Source: Roridomyces roridus (taxonomy: Eukaryota > Basidiomycota > Agaricomycetes > Agaricales > Mycenaceae). Taken from it: a stretch of DNA of 64,000 bases. Within the stretch, counting starts at the first letter, position 1. Each line of letters begins with the position of its first letter. Where the stretch lies: NCBI GenBank assembly GCA_029378245.1, contig JARKIF010000026.1, forward strand, positions 372,001-436,000, in the 5' to 3' direction. The notes below the pieces were generated by a model that was not told the origin of the DNA, did not search any database, and saw only the letters and a program-made list of their open reading frames with translations. Made by a program: the position numbers and the translations under genes. Below, in pieces: positions 10,243 through 20,004 of the stretch.

Positions 10243-12207
10243 TGTGAGATGGTGGAGGAGAGAAAGAGAGGCAGCGTGTGTAAATACTCACACTGCCCTA
10301 TGCTGTGAATGTCACGTCTAATTGTGGTGTTGACGTACAGCACGGAGCACAGCTTCAAATTAAGGACAGTAAGCTAACAGCAGAGACAGATCTGAGGTGA
10401 GGAGAATTGAACCTTCAAGCAACGAATGCTGAGACTAGTCCGTGCAGTGTATTCGAGAGCCAGATTTGTTCCTTTCGGATCCAGAAAGTTGGCAAGCCAG
10501 CGTCTGAGCCAACAAACACAGCCGTGTCCTCCGACGTTGGTCTCCTTTTGTTAGGCCAATGCTTCCGAGTCTGGAGCCGAGGACAGCCTTCGTCCGGAGC
10601 CAGGGTCCGACGCAGCCGCAGAGCTTGAAAGAAAATAACAACCGCGGGAGGGGTTCGCTTTCACTGTTGCAGTCATCCCAGCAGACACGGTTTCCTCATG
10701 GCCAGCCACACAGAGATGACAACGGGCGTCAGGGGATCCAGAAACACAACATAGTAGCATTGGAGAGAGTCCACGCTTCGGAGACAGTGTTTGGAGAACG
10801 AGCTCCGGAGGGTGCAGGAGCAGATGGGGAATGTGGGACAATAAGTTCTTCACGGATGAGTCTGGCGGCGCCCGGAGAGAACGAAGTTCGAGATTTGGAA
10901 GAATTGTTGCAGGCAGCGAGGATGGGACGAGCTGGAGAGGCAGATGCCAAGAGATCACCGGATCAGAAATCGAAGACATCGGGTCGGAAAAGTGAATTAG
11001 TGGTGACCCTCCCCTCCCTCCCTCTTTACATAATCCATCAATTTCCTTTTTAGGTAGGTCGTTCACACACTGCCACCGACTGATCCTCACTGGCAATCCT
11101 GCCAGCATTGAAGAGGGCCTCCGAAAGGTATTCAAAATGTTCCCAGAGGCTTTGCATGAGCTCGGCATCTTCTTTCCGTTTGTGATTATCCATTTGAGCT
11201 CGGCTGGAACAGAGTGATTACCATCAATTATTGATGAACACCGCTGAAATAGGAAATTCTCATCAGATCAGTATTTTCCCCTGGTATTCTTGCAATAAAC
11301 ACTTTGAATGACCCCAGACAGGCCTCAGGAAGCCTTCCCAAGAGGCCTGAGACCCTCTGAAAAAAATGAATTAAGGATGCTCAGACCCCCCCTCCCTCCC
11401 TACACGATCTCATCAATTTCTGATCCGGTGATCTCTTGGCAGATGCGGTGGGCCTGGGCGTTGGGACTGTCTGACGAGCCTCCCCTTGGGTATAGTTCGT
11501 GGTAGTTTTGCTATACCGGAACACCGTTGGACAAGTTCAGCAATCGGCGCGTTGTGAGCGGCTGGATTGAGAGCCAGAGGTGGTGGGAAAAGTCAAGCCC
11601 GAAATCAGAGGAGTGATTGCCGAGTGGCAGTGCTTCAATGCCGGTCTTCCTCCTCTTCTTGTTCTCTTCCGTCAATTATCGTCAATGAAACGCCCGCGGA
11701 ACCAGGTCTTCGGAGCAAAAATAATTGTCGTTTTTTTTCCATCTCTGTGAACAGCTCGGTATCGCAGTGATCCGTGACGGCCGAGTCATACCTTGATCAT
11801 ACCTCCGCGCCTACCGAGGGTTCCAGAAACTCGCGATGTACCCAGGACTCAGCGCCCGCCCCAGCGCTCTCACCACCGTTGACCTGGATCCATGCTCTTG
11901 CAGTGCATCATAGCATCACGGGGAATCTCACACCCTAGGCAACGGAAGGCAACGGATGGCGCACTGGCAACGGAACACGGTTACCTGCTCCAGGTAGCCT
12001 CCAAGGCCGACTGCGGAGGGCCCGCCACCCGCTAGAGGAAATTCCGCAGCACCCAAAGGCTGATGCTTTCCTCCAAAACGTAGGGGAGCGATAAAACTGA
12101 TTTCATTGTCCTGGATTCACGCCGACGGTGCTGCGGAGCACCTTTTTGTCCAGCAACTGTCGAATGTATAAACATTGTTGAACCATGACTGAAGTCACGA
12201 TCCTCAG
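10243..12207. other. Unit B intergenic DNA with coiled-coil gene relic
   Basis: The divergent upstream region of NLR copy A (10243-10700) is followed by copy B of the small coiled-coil gene (about 10716-10990). That copy lacks the ATG (ACG in its place), carries internal deletions and ends in unrelated sequence. The stretch 10990-11450 is unlike the other units. From about 11450 to 12207 it again matches 430-1176 with many small changes. No intact gene is seen. Confidence 0.5.
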
Positions 12208-12581
12208 ATGTCTTCTCAAGCCAATAACCAAGAACGCTCCACACCGCTACGGAGAGGGAAGGCGTGCCTCAACTGCAGGTATGTTCTTGCGTCTAATTGA
12301 ACCGAGTCCGTCTCATTTCTTGACTCAGACATCTCAAAATCGTGAGTCCTCCTTCACTTTCGTTGCATGCATGCTTGCTGATAATGGCCCAGAAATGCGA
12401 CGACGTCGTACGTATATCTCTCATTCAAGGAAACTCGAACTGACTGACACATCAGAAACCGATATGCGGGCCATGCCGGAGAATGCCCAAGGCTGACCCC
12501 TGTGAATTTAACGACTCCTTGTCCCGGACTCAGGAGCTGGAGCATACCGTGTTCCGCCTCCAGTCTCAGCTGAATGGCTAA
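12208..12581 (+). pseudogene. Zn(II)2Cys6 transcription factor, copy B, 5' part
   Basis: Exons: 12208-12278, a 13-nt microexon 12329-12341, 12393-12407 and 12456 on. They give the best zinc cluster of the three copies: RRGKACLNCRHLKIKCDD then VKPICGPCRRMPKADPC, six cysteines with normal spacing, then the SRTQELEHTVFRLQSQL coil. A one-base loss after QLN brings an in-frame TAA at 12579-12581, so only a DNA-binding stub could be made. The remaining gene continues to 12647. There an intron (donor GT at 12648) has been split by the KDZ transposon; the acceptor and next exon are at 22571-22574. Confidence 0.8.
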
Positions 12582-12656
12582 ATGGCGGCGGAGGGGTGTG
12601 GCCCTCGTCTGCTGCTCCCGGATCGCCCTTTAGCGGATCCTCAGCGGGTTTGTGGT

Positions 12657-12865
12657 CACCTTTGGGACCTGTATATCCCTTCAAATTAGAAGGGACGTAT
12701 GGGGGGGGTGTCCTTTCTAATTTGAAGGGATATAGCGAATCTTCCCTAGATGCAATAAAGGTTGCAATAAAGGTTGCAATAAAGTTGCAGAATAGTATGT
12801 AGGACTTACCAAGTACAAGTAGGTAGACCTTTGTTGCAATAAAGTGCGGCCGGGTGATCTGCCAT
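12657..12865 (+). repeat. Left terminal inverted repeat of the KDZ element
   Basis: 209 bp, inverted match to 22322-22530 with a few mismatches. It contains a near-perfect hairpin with 25-nt arms (12672-12696 and 12710-12734, around a G-rich loop). It also has three direct copies of TTGCAATAAAG (12755-12790) with a fourth at 12834. These are plausible transposase-binding repeats. Confidence 0.92.
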
Positions 12866-12966
12866 CATGATCTTACCCAAAACGGAAGTCCAAGAAAAAC
12901 TCAAGTCAATTCAAGACTATATACAAGACACATACATCGTCAAGCCCAAGAAACTCATCTGCACTA

Positions 12967-15612
12967 CTACTCATTATCGCTAGCGGGCAGGATTATGTTG
13001 CGAAGACCAGGAGGGCCGCGCCGGCGGGTGCCCGTATTGGGTGCGCCTTTGTGTGCAGGCCTCGGGACGGGGCGCGAGACCACCACCTCGGGCTCGAGGA
13101 CCTTGTCGTGCTTTTCCCTCACCCCGCTCGCCTTCTTCTTCTTCGCAACCGGCTCCTGCTCCTCTTCATCGTCGTCACGGCCGCGCTTTTCTCTCACCGC
13201 GCTGCTCTTCTTCGACTTCTTTGCGACTGGCTCCTCCTCCTCCTCCTCCTCCTCGCCGTCGTTCGTGACATGGCGCCTCTTTCTCGGCTGTGCATCCTCA
13301 TCTTCGCCACCATCCTCGCCATCACTGCCGCCACCTTTGTCCCGATTCTCGCGCTCATGCCTCCCCCGCGCTGCCATCATCTCTCTCTCATGCGCTGCTA
13401 TTGCAGCTCCGTTAGGCACAAACTTGCCGCCCTTCATCACCACTCGAGGCGGAGCCGGCGTCGGGATGAAGGCGGGCTTGGCCTTGGCCTTGGAAGCGGC
13501 GGGCTTGGCCTTGGGAGCGGCGGGCTTGGCCTTGGTAGTGGCAGGCTTGGCCTTGGTAGCGGCAGGCTTGGCCTTGGTAGCGGCGGGCTTGGCCTTGGTG
13601 GACTTGGAGGCAGAGGTGGACTTGGAGGCAGAGGCGGACTTGGTGGTAGACTTGGACGCAGAGGCAGACTTGGACGCAGATTTGGCAGCGGGCTTGCTCG
13701 ACTTGCTTTTCTTGCGCTGAGCGTGCCTGTCATCGTCCGAGTACCCTCCGTCGTAGTTTGCAAATGGGCGATCCTCGTCGTCGCTGGGCTCGGGCTCGGT
13801 CTCGGGGTCAGACTCGGGCTGGGGCTCGGGGTCAGACTGGTCGTCACCGCTTTCAGCGTAGCTCTGTGTACACCGAGCTCTGCGTTTGCGCTCCGTCCCC
13901 TGCGTCTGGTGCTTACGCCCGACATCGTCCCGGATCTTGCGCTCGTTCGCCGGCTCCGCGAGGCCGTTCTTGATGAGCTTGTTAAACCGGCGCTCCTCAG
14001 CATCCACCTCAGCCTCCGTTGCCAACTTTCTCCACTTGCAAGTCCCATCCTTCAGCGCCTTGTACACGGCACGTACATCTCCCGCACCAGTCAGCTTGCC
14101 AAGGCGTTTCCAAGGAACACCAACGGGCCAGCCGACCAAGGCAACCTGCTTGGCGTGGACGATGGACTTGATGTATCCTTCAAAGCTCATATTGACATTC
14201 GCTTTGCCGGTAATCTGGACTTGAAAGAAAGACATAAGTACCAGGGCAGCATGGGGAAAGGGACGGCTTACTGAGACCGGACTTGATCATAGCACTACCA
14301 AACGAACACATCTTCTCAGTCGTCGGGGCAGTAATTGCTCCTGGGTACGAATCAGCATCGAGCAGGAACACCAGAAAAGAAAGGAAAAACTAACCTGAGC
14401 TCCGCTGAATCGCCCACAAATCCAGCATCGTATTGATCAGCTCGGGTTCGCGGCACAGGATCTCGGAACAGAACTTCAGAGCTTCCCCTGATTCCAAGGC
14501 GACAGGCTCGAGGATGTCGTTGAAGTTGCCGCGAGTGAAGAACGCGAAGCCGAGAATGCCAGTCCGATGATAAAGGCCCCTTATCTGCCGAGGTCATTCA
14601 GTAACGACGAAGAGAGATGAAGGAGGGAAGAAACACACCAACTCGCCCAATACATCCAGCGTACGCTGAGCATCTACAGCCGCCGCCTCATTATCTCCCC
14701 GCACGCCTGTCCGTTTGAGGACACCCTCTGCCTCAAGCTTAGCAACCATGCGCTTGAGATGCTCGGGGTCGATGTCCTCCTTGAGGGCAGGGTCTTGCTT
14801 CATCATCGCCTTTGTTTGTTCCATCGTGTACCGAGACCCGAACTCCCGCCCTGAGCTTGCGTAAGTACAAAGAGATGACAAGAAACAAAAGGAGACGCAC
14901 CCTCGTTCAAGGACTCCATTATGCAGCAGACTTGAGCATTGTAAATGCTGACTTTGTTGTGCTTTGCTGTAAGACCAGACCCGTTGTAGACGCGACGGCG
15001 AATCTCCTTCGTGCTCATGTTATGACGGGTCGCTACCACCGGGACCAAATCTTCCACAGCCTGGCGTATGTCGCGGATGTCGTCGGCCACGGCCTGGGAC
15101 TTGTTGGCGCGAATCTGGCGCCGCAGACGCGTCAGTGCTGCCGAGTTCTTCTCCTTGGGCCGGTAGCGTGCACGGGGAGGGATGACAGGTCTGTCGGGAT
15201 TACGACGGGCATGGGTATTGCCAGGCAGCTCGGGGGGAGTGTCACCCAAGTCGAGCTCTTCTCCATTTGGTACGTTAGGAGTGGTGGTCGTCACGAGAGG
15301 AGGAGTAGGCGGCTGCGTCCCCAAATCAAGTGGATTGGGAGTGGTCGTCGTCGTCACGAGAGGAGGGGTAGGCGGCTGCGTCCCCAAATCAAGTGGATTG
15401 GGAGTGGTGGTCGTCACGAGAGCAGGATTAGGCGGCTGCGTCCCCAAATCGAGTGGATTGGGAGTGGTGGTCGTCACGAGAGGAGGAGTAGGCGGCTGCG
15501 TCCCCAAATCAAGTGGATTGGGAGTGGTCGTCGTCGTCACGAGAGGAGGGGTAGGGGTCTGCAAGACGGCTGGAGTTGGCACAACAGGCACAACTACAGT
15601 ACCCTCCGACAT
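12967..15612 (-). CDS. KDZ-element cargo 1: conserved basidiomycete protein with repeat-rich ends
   Basis: Five exons: 14901-15612, 14639-14850, 14395-14584, 14272-14340, 12967-14219. Phases agree and the product is 811 aa. Residues about 15-115 are five imperfect repeats of a 20-21 aa Pro/Thr unit (NPLDLGTQPPTPPLVTTTT), encoded by a minisatellite at 15285-15560. Residues about 150-460 are the folded part, with blocks HNMSTKEIRRRVYN, RTGILGFAFFTRGNFND, KMCSFGSAMIKSGL, VGWPVGVPW and the ALKDGTCKW motif. I recognise this as a widespread Agaricomycete family without a known function. The C-terminus is long, acidic then Lys/Ala-rich (KPAATKAKPA repeats, like histone-H1 tails) and suggests nucleic-acid binding. 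Lying inside the inverted repeats, it is transposon cargo. No signal peptide or membrane segment is seen. Confidence 0.8.
15285..15560. repeat. Coding minisatellite in cargo gene 1
   Basis: About four to five tandem copies of a 60-63 bp unit (ggcggctgcgtccccaaatc core). Length differences are multiples of three, so the frame is kept and the protein repeat number can vary. Confidence 0.85.
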
Positions 15613-16498
15613 TTTTGGTGGATATTGAGGCTGCAGGAATGCTAGAGCCTGTCGACAAATCATGAGCGTCTTACACACAAATCAGAGCGACCGCACTCAC
15701 CAAGAGAATGAAAGCAAAAGGGAAAAGGACAACCCAACGAGCGAATCCCCACAAACAATCCAGAACGCGTCGTGTATACCAACAAGACGTGCCCGTGGCC
15801 ACCGCGTCAGACGTAAGAGCCAGCAACAGGAATGTCCACTAGGCTTCGTTAGTACACACCATCCGCAATTTAATTGCAAAACGCACCTCGCAACGCCCCC
15901 AAAGCCAAAATGAGAGTCCGAATAAGCTGAGCCACTATTTTCTGGTCAGTGGGCTCCGGAGAGAAGACGAGGTGCTGCTTACCAGCCATGAGTTTGAATC
16001 CAATGCAGAGGGAAAGGACTGAGATCCTGTGGTGTAGGCAGTACGTCCCACTTGGTGCGCGGAGGGAGGATTGTACGTGTGGCGTGTGCACGTAAATGTG
16101 GCGCCTTCCGCCGCAGAATGGTCCTGGCACGGGTGATTACTGGCAGGCGAGGTGGCCGTCGACATCGCGATTTGCACGCATCCGAGTAATGGAGAGGAGG
16201 ACGGGAATTGAGACAAAGCGAGTCAGAGAAAGAGAGAGATCGTGGTTGTTTGGGTTGTTTGGTCTGTTTCCAAATCAAGTGGTCATCTCCCTTTTCCAAA
16301 TCGAGAGAGGCGTCACCTCCCTTTTCCAAATTGGGACAACGCGATGAGAAATCTCATTCGACATTGGGACTGCTACTATGTACATTTTGGCGACTATTCT
16401 CGAGAACTGACTAGTGTACATTGTTCGACATCAACTCCACGCGCGCGTCATGTAAACAACAAGAAAAATCAAGAAACCCTGCCAGCCACCGCGACTAC
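15613..16498. other. Spacer inside the KDZ element, no gene seen
   Basis: About 890 bp lie between cargo gene 1 (start 15612) and the 3' end of cargo gene 2 (16499). The stretch has short repeats near 16260-16345 (cccttttccaaat, twice) and no coherent coding signal. It should include the promoter of gene 1. Confidence 0.5.
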
Positions 16499-17656
16499 TC
16501 AATGCTCAAAGGTCAAATCCAGGAGCGCATCATAGTTCTGACCTGAGACGATGGTCGCCCCACGATTCCCTCGGCGGTGGGCTGCGGCGACCGCAGCAGG
16601 CCGCGATACAAAGAGACGGCCACGGACACCCACAGCAGCCCAAAGAATGGGAGCGTCGGCAGCAGGCTGGATACGCGCCAGGACAAGGCTCGCGCGAAGA
16701 GTCGCCAGCTCCTCCTCGCTGGGGTCCCCGTCTCCAATGAGCGGCAGAAGGCGCTCGTACCCGGGTGGGATGACCGACGGGATGGGGCAGTACGCTCCAT
16801 TGCCTGCCTGCTGCTCGCGAGCCCAGGGCGCGAGGTTCTGGCGCCTCGCCCAGTATTCACGTTGAGCTTCTTGGGTCTCCTGAGCAGCTGATGCACTCGA
16901 CGTCGAGACGGGGATGAATTGAGAGAGGGATGGAGGGGGAGACGAGTCAAGCTCTGTGAACTGGGAGGACGAGGGCGAGGAGAGGGAGGAGAATTGGGAA
17001 GAGGAGGGCGAGGAGAGAGAGGCCAAGTCCGAGCTTAGCTCCTCAAGGTCCTCGACGTCGTAGACATATTCGGGCCCAGCATCGCACGGGGAGATTGAAT
17101 AGTTGGTGAGTTGGGTGATGTCGGAGGCATGAGGGCCAGTGTGGGGGAGTGGGCCATCCGGGGAAGGAGGGCAGGATATGAGGGAGGGAACACCCGACGA
17201 CGGAGATGAGGGGACGATGTCGTAGTTGTCGTCGTGACCACGCGGTATGGGGTCAATCAGGACGGGGATACGAGTTGGACTGTCAAAGCCGTCGGGCTTT
17301 GCGGGCGGTGGACAATGGCCGACGTGATATTTGAGGCACTGGTCGATCCAATGCGCGCTGGCGCCCTTGGTGCCATCCCACGCCTTAGCGACACGCTGTT
17401 GAGAGCACGGGTAGTGCAGCGTCTGCTTGTTTACCTCGTCTCTGAAACATGAATAAGTACAAATCAAAGGAGAGAGAAAATGGACAACGTACGGGCTTGT
17501 GTACACGGCTGTTTGGCGACCGACTCCGACAACGTATAGATTGTCTCGGAGAGGGTCATACCCCGAAGACGGGAACCAGAGCATGGGACATATTTGTTTG
17601 GAGGGTTTGCACAAGCCGAGAACAATCTCCATCGCTTCGTTGCCTATGAGAGCCAT
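16499..17656 (-). CDS. KDZ-element cargo 2: Ser/Pro-rich protein with viroplasmin-like N-terminus
   Basis: Two exons, 17493-17656 and 16499-17441, give 368 aa. The 51-nt intron (GTACGT...TTTCAG) has no in-frame stop, so a retained-intron form of 385 aa is also possible. Residues about 37-105 (YVVGVGRQTAVYTS, then EVNKQTLHYPCSQQRVAKAW) weakly resemble the caulimovirus-viroplasmin / RNase H1 N-terminal domain, which binds RNA-DNA hybrids; this is only a pattern match. The middle is very rich in Ser and Pro with SSPSSSQF repeats. The C-terminal 90 residues are more ordered (PSVIPPGYERLLPLIGDGDP...). It is in the same orientation as cargo 1 and 3. Function unknown. Confidence 0.7.
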   Translation of the reverse strand: MALIGNEAMEIVLGLCKPSKQICPMLWFPSSGYDPLRDNLYVVGVGRQTAVYTSPYVVHFLSPLICTYSCFRDEVNKQTLHYPCSQQRVAKAWDGTKGASAHWIDQCLKYHVGHCPPPAKPDGFDSPTRIPVLIDPIPRGHDDNYDIVPSSPSSGVPSLISCPPSPDGPLPHTGPHASDITQLTNYSISPCDAGPEYVYDVEDLEELSSDLASLSSPSSSQFSSLSSPSSSQFTELDSSPPPSLSQFIPVSTSSASAAQETQEAQREYWARRQNLAPWAREQQAGNGAYCPIPSVIPPGYERLLPLIGDGDPSEEELATLRASLVLARIQPAADAPILWAAVGVRGRLFVSRPAAVAAAHRRGNRGATIVSGQNYDALLDLTFEH

Positions 17657-17843
17657 GGTGGGGGGAATGAGAAGGCGAACGTAGCAGACAAAGGTGCCTG
17701 CTCGGGTTATATGAGTACATGCGGCGCGCCACCATTCCAGAAACGGTACGTACCTAATGGCATTGGGACGTTTTTCGTTTCCATTGCCGGATTCTCACTG
17801 GAAGTTTCTTCAAAAATGATCTATTGCAGGAAATCGGGGTCAA

Positions 17844-18560
17844 TTACCAAGGCGGCGCCGCCTTTGAATCAAAATTGCTAACACCGCGGTGATACGCCCT
17901 CTGGTCGGCCACCTCCGCCTCCGTTGCCTGCTGCTCTCCCTCCTCGTCTGGTGCATCATTGAGTGCCTCCAACTCTCGCATTCCCCTAGCCCACTCCTCG
18001 CGTTGCAACTCGCTCAATCGCTGCGCCTCTCTAATCCGCAAGTATCGCTCCAATTTGACTCCCGACAACCTCTGCTGAGTGTCATCGCAGACAGGCGGCG
18101 GGGAGCGATGTGGATGACAGACATTGTCGGGGGTACTTGGGGGATCGTATGGTGGGTGCTCATTTGGGTGCGTCTTTGTCCAGCGAGCTACCCAGACGTC
18201 GTATCCGTTTTTCTCGATGGATTGCCTGTACAGTAGAATTAGCACAATTGGAATCGACTCTCTGGTGTAAAACGCACCGGCAGCGCCTCATCATCTCCTT
18301 CCGTGCCAACAACGCCCCATGCCCAGCCCTATACTCTGCCGCATGGTGATTTGCTTGAGAATTCGACATGGCCTCCAAAGCCGGATTACTTTTCGTCTTG
18401 GCGCGTTGTTTTGAAGCGTGTACCCGGCCCTTGGCACGCAGCTCGTCTCGATGGCTTGCATTCAGTTAGTAAGAGGGTCAGAGAAGAAAGGCAAGTGAGC
18501 GCACGTCTGCCTGTACTTGTGCTGTGCCGCCTTCTGTTTTGCTGCATCCTTGGACGGCAT
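17844..18560 (-). CDS. KDZ-element cargo 3: basic helical protein
   Basis: Three exons, 18505-18560, 18278-18454 and 17844-18225, give 204 aa starting MPSKDAAKQKAAQHKYR. Phases and GT-AG sites are consistent. The first 75 residues are highly basic and helical (YRQTHRDELRAKGRVHASKQ), in the style of a widespread Agaricomycete family with repeated YRE.H...L..K motifs. A conserved IEKNGYDVWVARW segment follows, then an acidic helical tail (DAPDEEGEQQATEAE). DNA or chromatin binding is a guess. The 3' end is less sure: the reading may continue past another intron. It is about 190 bp upstream of cargo 2 on the same strand, and its start lies 425 bp downstream of the TET/JBP stop. Confidence 0.65.
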
Positions 18561-18985
18561 TGGGAGTCTTCAAAGCCGTAGCAAGGTGAGGAGTAGTTGC
18601 ATGCGTCGGGACTGAGGAGTGTCGCCGATGAGAGAGCCACCAAGGTGAGTTGAAGGAAACGGCCGGTGCAAGATGGTGGTCAAGAGGCAAGATGTGTGAA
18701 TGATTTGGCTCAAATTCAGCCCGTCTCGAGATAATCCCAGAACCATGCTCGTTAATTACGGAAAAATACAATAATGGCCTGAGGTGTCTATGAAATATGC
18801 TAGTACAGCCAGAAGTGGCAAGGCCCCACTGTGGTGAGAGGGAGAAAAGAAATCCGAGACGCTCGCACCGTGGTAAGTTGGCGATCCGCATAACAGGTGA
18901 GCGATCCTTTCCTCTTCGAGTTCTTACAGCAATTCTTATGGCCATAAAATGCATTGTATAGGTTGAGATAGCAAGTAGCAAGTAT

Positions 18986-20000
18986 CTACTGGGAATATAA
19001 GGACTCGAGCTCGTCCAAGGTGCTAAAATAAGACAGTCCGTCTTCCCACCGAGTCCCCGCCGCCTTGTCTCTCTGCGCCTTCTGCTCTGGCGACGCACGA
19101 CGAAGGAACTCATCATCCGTCATGTTCCCATTCGCCACCCAACGGAAGAGGGATCCCGACGTGAATTGTGTGAAGGAGTGGCGTTTTTCGTGAGACCGGA
19201 TGGGTGTATTTGAGTGGGTGACGATGGCGGATGGGATGAAGATTGTCGAGCCGGGAGGGAAACGAATGATGAGCCGCAGTTCCCAGAGGATGATGTGCCC
19301 TCCGAGGTCTGGGTCATAGTCGTCGAGCGCAGTGACCGGACACCATCCCGCTGCCAAGTTGCCAAAGTCACGGTGTGGACGAGTGACCACGCGCCCGAAG
19401 TTCCAAGTGCATGCCGCGAACACGCTGGACTCAAAGTTCCATCGCATTTTCCTCCAGTCGAGGAGGTCATCTTTGCACTTCTGGTACCGTGCAAACAGAC
19501 GCGGGGCGTAGATAGACATTAGCACTGTATGTACATCAGGAGGACGGTAGCATATGCATGGCCAAACGATACGCACGCATGGTGAAGCGCACAATGTCGA
19601 GGAAAAAGGCGTTCGTGATGAGCTCGTTCGTGACAACGGTGTTGGCGGGGTTGGTGTGGAGCTCGCCTGGCTCCTACAGGAACAAAATGAGCGGTGGGTA
19701 ACAGGCATCAAGGGAAAAGACTGACCGTTTGACCGCTGCCAAAGGAAGGTCCGCGTGTCAAGGCCGCAAACTCCTCCTGCGCCCTCCGGTGTTGATACTC
19801 CTCATCAGACAAGCGGATGCGCTCCTCGCGCTGCTCCATCTCATTGGCAGCGCCATCCATGACGACCTTCCACCGTTCTTTATCCCGGGGCTGGCCGCCC
19901 AAAAGCGCAATGACGCGCCGTTTCGAGTCGACGATGGGTATGGACAATCTGCAAGCCATTAGTACATGGTTGAGCATCCAGGCGACAAGGGAGACGTACA
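18986..20000 (-). CDS. TET/JBP-family 2OG-Fe(II) dioxygenase, 5' truncated
   Basis: Predicted to oxidise 5-methylcytosine in DNA using Fe(II) and 2-oxoglutarate, like animal TETs and trypanosome JBPs. Exons: 19726-19948, 19577-19673, 18986-19524, and a short piece up to 20000 before a 51-nt intron. In order they show IPIVDSKRRVIALLGGQPRD, a Glu/Arg helix, EPGELHTN, WNFESSVFAACTWNFG, the metal-binding HxD (RPHRD), the GWCPVTALDDYDPDLGGH block, FPPGSTIFIPSAIVTHSN with the distal His, and an EKR-HSFTQ segment that supplies the 2OG-binding Arg. The catalytic core therefore looks complete. Upstream of 20000 the minus strand is antisense to KDZ coding sequence, so the first exon(s) are lost. A start at the in-intron ATG (19999-20001) would be open but non-homologous. 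Confidence 0.88.
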
Positions 20001-20004
20001 TTCC

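Noticed and set aside
13051..14274. Long plus-strand frame of 407 codons opposite cargo gene 1
   Set aside because: It is the complement of the Lys/Ala repeat region of the minus-strand gene, is low-complexity Leu/Gly/Arg, and lacks splice or domain support.
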